Source: Saturnia japonica
Taxonomy: Eukaryota; Arthropoda; Insecta; Lepidoptera; Saturniidae
Direction of reading: 5' to 3'
Assembly: GCA_033032175.1 (NCBI GenBank)
Contig: CM065328.1
Span: forward strand, 8,990,690-9,054,689
DNA length: 64,000 bases
The notes under the pieces were generated by a model that made no database searches, was not told the DNA's origin, and worked only from the letters and a program-made list of their open reading frames with translations. Positions 58,531-64,000 of this stretch are shown here, piece by piece. Position numbers and translations under genes: made by a program. Each line of letters starts with the position of its first letter. Position 1 is the first letter of the stretch.

Positions 58531-59165
58531 AGTACCCACGGTTTCACCCGTGTTAATTTTATCCGACAAATACCGCGCCGCCGACGCACCCGTGTGGTCT
58601 ATCATATTAAATAATTATTCTTCCCGTAAGTATCAATTATTTTAATTATCTCCTAAACTATGTGTCCAAATAACACACTATAAAGAGGAAAATTTAACTT
58701 TATAAAATTATATTTATGATAAATTAACTTTTGTTTGTAAGGATAAATATGCCATGTTTAAAAATAATACTTATAAATCACTTTTTTATTTTCAACAAAT
58801 CTTTGTCAAAAAATACTTTATTGTGACTTATTTATAAGAGATAGGAATATGCTATAGATATACTAATGGCTAATTTTTTTGTAAAACATTGTATTTACGT
58901 ATCATTAACTATTATGCCAGCGCACGCGGATAAAGCAATTCGGGAGGGCTTCAACTTCCGACTTACATAACAAAAATGAATATTTAAGGCTAGCTGGGAA
59001 TTTAGCTTAATATTATATTATATAACCTATGCTATTCGTCGTGAGTCTGGCTATCATATGAAAAAAAAAATCGAATCCGACTGGTCCGACTGGTGGAGTT
59101 TCAGAGATTAGCCTGTTTTAACAAACAAATAAAAAAAAATTTCGCTATGATATATTATTTTATAT
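58531..59165 (-). mobile_element. Non-autonomous Helitron, second full-length copy
   Basis: It follows the order of the copy at 1673-2322: hairpin near the 3' end (here CACGG...CCGTG), caaataccgcgccgccgac, ttatctcctaaactatgtgt, cgcacgcggataaagca and the final aaacaaacaaataaaaaaa. The CTAG end has changed (ctaac). The hairpin stem differs from the other copy at both paired positions. Confidence 0.7.
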
Positions 59166-59816
59166 CATTATGGGATTAGCTAACTTGTCTATGGTTCGAA
59201 TCCCGCTTATTTATGATTTTTATATTAACTTTTTTTTGTTTTTTGTTTAAAAAGATATATTTATAGTTAGTTACATAGTATACATACCCTGGTTCAATTC
59301 CCGAGTTAAAATTTTCAGGACTTCTTGGTGACAGAATAAAGCAACTTTTCTGAAAGTTTGAAACAAATCGAAGTTCGGAGAAAAAAGTTGTAACTATATA
59401 AAAACAGCGATTTTTTAAAATTTGATTGAATTTAAATAGCTATAACTTTACAAAATCGGAACAATTGAGCAAAAGCTGGATAGATTTCATTAAAATATAC
59501 CTCGACAAAAGATATTAGCTTCTGGTCGACCCTCAAGTTCAAATACGGTACATATATTAGTGTTTTATAAATAGGTTAAAATTAACCAAAATAGTTGCTT
59601 TGTTGAAAGCTATTAGCTAAGCCCGATATAATTATAGACCTAATATCTATTTTTTCTATAAAAGTAGAAGTCGTACTGAGAAAAATGCCACTGAGCAGGA
59701 GTCTTTAAGTTATATAGAAGCCAAGATACAAATATTTGAAAATTAACGAAAAATCGACTTTTTTTAAATTAAAAAAAAATCCAGTGGCCGGATTTGCACA
59801 TATCGGGCTTAAATTT
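59166..59816. other. AT-rich DNA with B-box-like scraps
   Basis: tatggttcgaatcccgctta (59192) resembles a polymerase III B box without a matching A box. A ttaaaattttcaggac-type motif at 59308 recurs at 59810 beside the coding remnant that follows. Confidence 0.4.
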
Positions 59817-60440
59817 TCAGGATCGTCTCCTTTTTAGGTATACTTTCGGGGTAAAAATCAGCATCAAAATTGCCGACCATAGTGCGCACACTTTCTTCGA
59901 GAATTCATGGATCTGCCCATGTATGTGTTTGTCTCTTGTGTGGGTCAGATCGGACAATTTTTTCAGTTTAGCTTCCATACCGCCCGCCATATGGAACATA
60001 GTTCCACAAAATAAAACTACGAGATGAAAATAATCATTGCGTAATAAACGCATGCTGAGACGTGTAGCTTCGCTTATAATATCTAAAACACAGTTCAATA
60101 CACTGCCATGAAACAGAGTTTGCAAAACATGTTTATATGTAAATGCTTTATCAATGGAAGCCAACAGTAAAACCCATCTCATCTTTTATAACCGACTGTA
60201 GTTTATTTAAAAGGGACAAAGGAAAACAGTGTCGCATTCCGCGGTCTTCGTTCAAAAAGGGATTCCGCATAATATCCGTTGAGCACCTAAAATTGTAGAT
60301 GCGAAATGCTTCGCAGTGGTTCTCTTATTATCATAGAATTTAAGCCCGAGGGTGCGTTTACGTAAGTAGCTGTATCAATTTAATTAAAAATGTTTTTCAC
60401 CTTCAACGATTGTGGAATTAACGGTATTTTTAATTGAATT
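59817..60440 (-). pseudogene. Unidentified frame-broken coding remnant
   Basis: On the minus strand three overlapping frames read as one decayed protein. Near 60375-60300 comes DTATYVNAPSGLNSMIIREP. In a second frame (60300-60130) comes STDIMRNPFLNEDRGMRH and LLNKLQSVIKDEMGF. A third frame (60182-59817, 121 codons) starts MRWVLLLASIDKAFTYKHVL and ends in a basic KVYLKRRRS. I do not recognise the family. Composition and ordered low-repeat sequence suggest former coding DNA from a mobile or viral source rather than chance, but this is inference. Confidence 0.4.
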
Positions 60441-60824
60441 TCATTATTAGCTTCTATTGTGTTCAGGTCCAAAGAATCCTAATAATTAGAAATTGCTTTG
60501 TAAAGATTTTTTTAAATTCTCTATAGGTTTAACGGTTAGCCACAATCTCATCTGATGTTGAACGAACTGCCTTTTAAATGCAGATGCCAGGACACACCTA
60601 TAGGTGCTTAGTGACAGATTGTCAACTTGAAGGATACAACTAGCGAGGCGTGCATTTCAAAAAAAAACTACCACCATTCTATGGTCTCAACATGGTGTTT
60701 TCATTCACCGAAAACTCAGGCTCATTGTAGGGATTCGAGCCCCCTTTGTTTCAGTGTTTCACAGAAGTAGAATCAAACATTTTTTATAAATCATTGATTG
60801 AAGTTTCACGTCTAACCTCGTCAT
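60441..60824. other. Intergenic DNA with LINE-like scraps
   Basis: The part at 60660-60745 (ctaccaccattctatggtctc, then ggattcgagcccc) resembles decayed retroelement sequence. Nothing coding is supported. Confidence 0.4.
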
Positions 60825-61412
60825 TTTTTAGGGTTTCGTACATCAAAGGGAAAAAAGGAACCCTTATAGGTCCGTCCGTCTGTCTGTCTGTCAAGACTTT
60901 TTTTCTCAGAAGTGCGTGGAGGTATCAAGTCGAAATAAATATTTAATACTCAGATCTGCAATCCCTTGTACCTGTAAAAATCAAACTTTTAAATAAACGC
61001 AATCAAAAGTTACGACTGCTTATGTCGCATATTTTAACAATTGCAAAGGGAATAAAAACCTAGAGAGTACTTTCAATCGACGTACAAACATAAAATTTGG
61101 GAAGGAGTAATGTCTTGTAGCACAAGTAATGGAAAAAAAAAAAAAACAAAATTCGTAAAATTATAATTATATCACAATTTTACTTTAACGATTACAAACT
61201 TATTTGCAGTTAGTAAACTGACCGCGGAATATATCGATGTATGGTGATAACAGATTTCCAACGGGAAAGTTAAGTTTTTTCTTCAATATAGTTTAGGTTT
61301 CGTTAAAATTGTTCGGTGCTTTCTTCAGAAATGCTATTTAATAATTTTGGTGAATATTGTTGTACCATTACGGAATTCTTAACGCGCGAGTACGACTCGC
61401 ACTTGGCCAGTT
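60825..61412 (+). repeat. Dispersed lepidopteran repeat, complete-looking copy
   Basis: It begins ttttttagggtttcgtacat with a ccgtctgtctgtctgtcaag segment and ends gcgcgagtacgactcgcac followed by ttggccagttttt. These two ends define a repeat very common in Lepidoptera. It contains no supported coding sequence. Confidence 0.65.
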
Positions 61413-63129
61413 TTTCATTACTTATTCTTCAATTATACTAAGGTGATTCCAATGAACTTGGCGATGAGGATACGGATGCGATAATAAAAGATAAAAATAA
61501 CAGAAAGAAAAAGAGCGTGCGTTTCCTGCCCTGGAGTGTTCACACCAAATCTTAGGTATCAAATAAAAATACGTACTTACCAATTCGGCCAACTCGAACT
61601 CCTGAACGGCAGGTCTTGATTTTCTATGCGATGCGTATTCGACGTCTTTATTATTTATAATGCGATGCGATTCGATGCGGTTTCCAAGTTCTTCAATAAT
61701 TTACTTATATATTAACGGAAAAATATATTTAATGCGTTTTTTCAAAATGACATACAAGATAAATGTGTCGAGCATGCGTATGCAGGAGCTATGCATAGCG
61801 CGCTAGCGGCGGATGGCAGAACTAGCTCCGACGAGCCATCAGTACTATGACCATTTCAGGAGACGAAATTGGTCGAGTGGATCCTACGATGCCTTTAAAT
61901 GGCATTTTGGATTTGATGTGAATGTGTAAACTTATAAAAATGCAAAGTAGCGTAAACAGTAATTTTAAATTTCCTGAAAGGCTACAGGCGAAATGACGCC
62001 ATGTTAATTTAAATACTGTTTAATACAAAACTCAAAAAGACTCGTATAGAATTTTATTACACGTAAATCTTAATTCTCTTAATACTAACATCGCCTATCA
62101 TTGACAGTCGATAATACTAAACACCCAATCAATATATCTCCGTCACGCAGCTGATCTATTTCTTTATTATTTTGAAGTCAGAAAAACATTTAGAAATTAG
62201 GCTTCTTTTTCTTCTTTTTTGGTGTCCATTAACCAAAACGATACCGAAGTTATTGACAATTTAGAGTTATCTTTCTCCAAACGATATTTCTAAAATGTTT
62301 ACGCTTAAGCCCTATTCTCAAATCTCAAATCAAATAAAAATCTAATGAATAAGAATAAAAATAAAATAAAATATAAAAAGTAAAATTAAACTGTTTTATA
62401 TTATTATGTAATATATTACCACATAGCAATCGTAGAGCAGGTGGTTTCGCGATATTTGGACTTTGCCTTTATAATGAATATCGTCCGCAATCTCTTGTTC
62501 TATGCATTACCTTTAAGCGGTTTAGCATTTCATCTTATTTATTGCCTCTGCGTAGATTGTTCCACTACTGAGGGTGCGGCCGGCGTTTCATAAGCTGATA
62601 TGTTTTAAGATATGAAGGAGTCAGTTACATTTTACAACCACAAAACTGTTCAAGTTAGTTGGTGTTCATACTGTACATCATTGTTATTTTTCATATGAAA
62701 TTTAAAATAATTAGTCATATGATAATTAGACTTTGTATTACTGTTATTTTTGATATGATTTGAAAAATAATTTGTTACAATATAATGTTATTTGATTGAA
62801 TTTAAACGTGGTTGTATGCTCTTTTTCAGCGAGAAAAAGAATAAATGTATTTTTATAATTGCATATAAATAAAGTAACTATATTAATTACTTTGACACAA
62901 GTAGGTTACTGATATTTAAAAACTTCATTCTTTAGAGGTGGCCGGTTACGTGGCTAATTACGATTATTTTCAACAGTATCATTATTATTGTTGATACGGT
63001 ATGAAAAATGATTTGTCATGTTAAGGTAATCATGAATTTATATCAGTTATTTTTAATACGCTATGAAAAATATTTTGTCTTAGGATACTTTGGAAATCTA
63101 TACAATTAATAAAATTGAAGTATCTGTTT
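61413..63129. other. AT-rich intergenic DNA with degenerate repeats
   Basis: Between 62680 and 63115 a motif like gttatttttgatatgatttg is repeated at least four times in diverged form at irregular spacing. A 61615-61682 stretch repeats gcgatgcgattcgatgcgg-like words. No gene recognised. Confidence 0.5.
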
Positions 63130-63580
63130 GTAATGTTAAAATAACAGCTTTTTATTAAATTCATATGAAAGTATATACGACACTTATAACAAAACACATG
63201 TTTTTAAAATTTTTGTCTTGTTGTTTGCTACTGGTAATCTCCGAAACGGGTGAACCGATTTTGACGGGACTTTCACTGGTAGATAGCTGAATATATAGGG
63301 AGTAGCTTAGGTTACTTTTATTTTAGAAAAATAATTAGAGTTCCGCACAAATTAAAAAATTGTCTGGTCATGGTGAATAAATTCGGGCGCTTAAATGGCT
63401 TACGCTGAATAAACCATAAGAGATATATAGCAAATTAATGTACTAAACAATTGTAAACATTTTAAAGACCTACAAAAAAGTCTGGGATAGTATACGTCTA
63501 TCTTCTAAGAAACACCCACAATAAGCTTATATGTCTTTAAAATAGCAGGGAGCGGGGGATATGAGTTTGAGGAGCTATAA
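63130..63580 (-). repeat. 460-bp dispersed repeat, copy 2
   Basis: Inverted relative of 25283-25740, with ttttgacgggactttcactg, gtagcttaggttacttttatt and cccacaataagcttatatg as landmarks in reversed order. Confidence 0.6.
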
Positions 63581-64000
63581 ATATGACGCTCCTTTGATTT
63601 GTGTTTCATTGCTAGTATTAGTTAAGAACAACCTGTAGTCACCTAAAATTAATTCAGCCATAGTGTACACCTTCATATTTTATGTAAATATGGCTGTTTT
63701 TCAGCAGTTCTTCACCTATCACCTGTGAAATAGCAGTGATTAAAAATAATTTCACAGCTTTGCAATTGTATTTATAATGCAATAGTTTTCATACCTAATG
63801 AGTTGTCAGTATAATATAATTTTGTATTAATTCAAATAATTATAACTTATTTATTGAAGATCACACTTGAGTTATTTAGCAGTTAAAGTCAAACAAATAT
63901 CAAAGGTTCAATTGCCGTAAAAGATGCTTTTGTATATTATGTAAATTAAATGCAAAAATAGCTGATCAAAAATTCCAACCACACGAAATACAGTTAAGTG
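63581..64000. other. AT-rich end of window
   Basis: No gene, repeat or RNA recognised in the last 420 bases. Confidence 0.5.

Noticed and set aside
59192..59215. tRNA gene suggested by a B-box-like sequence
   Set aside because: No A box at the right distance and no cloverleaf; the same holds for similar sequences at 6495 and 55722.
59817..60182. Naming the 121-codon frame as a specific viral or host protein
   Set aside because: No motif could be matched with certainty; left as unidentified.

Overview
The window reads as a transposon-dense, AT-rich stretch of a moth or butterfly (Lepidoptera) nuclear genome. The evidence is one intron-containing insect UDP-glycosyltransferase gene and repeat families familiar from Lepidoptera: Helitrons with TC...CTAG ends, cecropia-type mariner, RTE-like and other LINE 3' ends, Ty3-type LTR elements and short inverted-repeat MITEs. 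No CRISPR array, rRNA, bacterial operon or convincing tRNA gene was seen. Species cannot be named from the sequence alone.

Layout. 1-3496 is an almost perfect inverted repeat (arms about 1.67 kb, spacer 152 bp) with a Helitron terminus at its centre; the window begins inside or exactly at its outer edge. 3.5-7.3 kb holds Helitron pieces and a dead DD41D-type mariner fragment. 7.3-10.2 kb is a nested stack: a probable Helitron interrupted by an internally deleted Ty3-type LTR element, itself interrupted by a DD34D mariner. 10398-14471 (+) is the only complete host gene I can support, a four-exon UGT of 507 codons with signal peptide, catalytic His, UGT signature and C-terminal membrane anchor. 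14.5-37.7 kb is intergenic: a complete 1305-bp DD41D mariner (18411-19715), a small non-autonomous LTR element with an internal minisatellite, MITEs, LINE ends and unassigned AT-rich DNA.

38.1-51.8 kb is built of two duplications. A 5.5-kb unit (38085-43590) is followed by a second copy (43591-47305) that lacks about 1.77 kb. Then a 1.46-kb segment with an empty TA target (47737) is joined through a 5-bp microhomology to a 5'-truncated mariner plus a second copy of the same segment carrying the filled target (50472). These may be real duplications or two haplotypes joined during assembly. 52.2-61.4 kb holds a CpG-rich candidate first exon, a dead IS630/Tc1-like transposase, a 90-bp hairpin, a minisatellite, another DD41D fragment, a LINE pseudogene, a tRNA-like SINE, a Helitron and a frame-broken unidentified coding remnant. 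The rest is AT-rich repeat debris.

Every transposase or reverse transcriptase remnant seen carries stops, frameshifts, truncation or catalytic substitutions, so this looks like a graveyard of mobile elements around one detoxification-type gene. No novel multi-gene system is evident. The strongest oddities are architectural: the giant palindrome, the empty/filled-site tandem and the loss of the UGT cytoplasmic tail by a stop codon.
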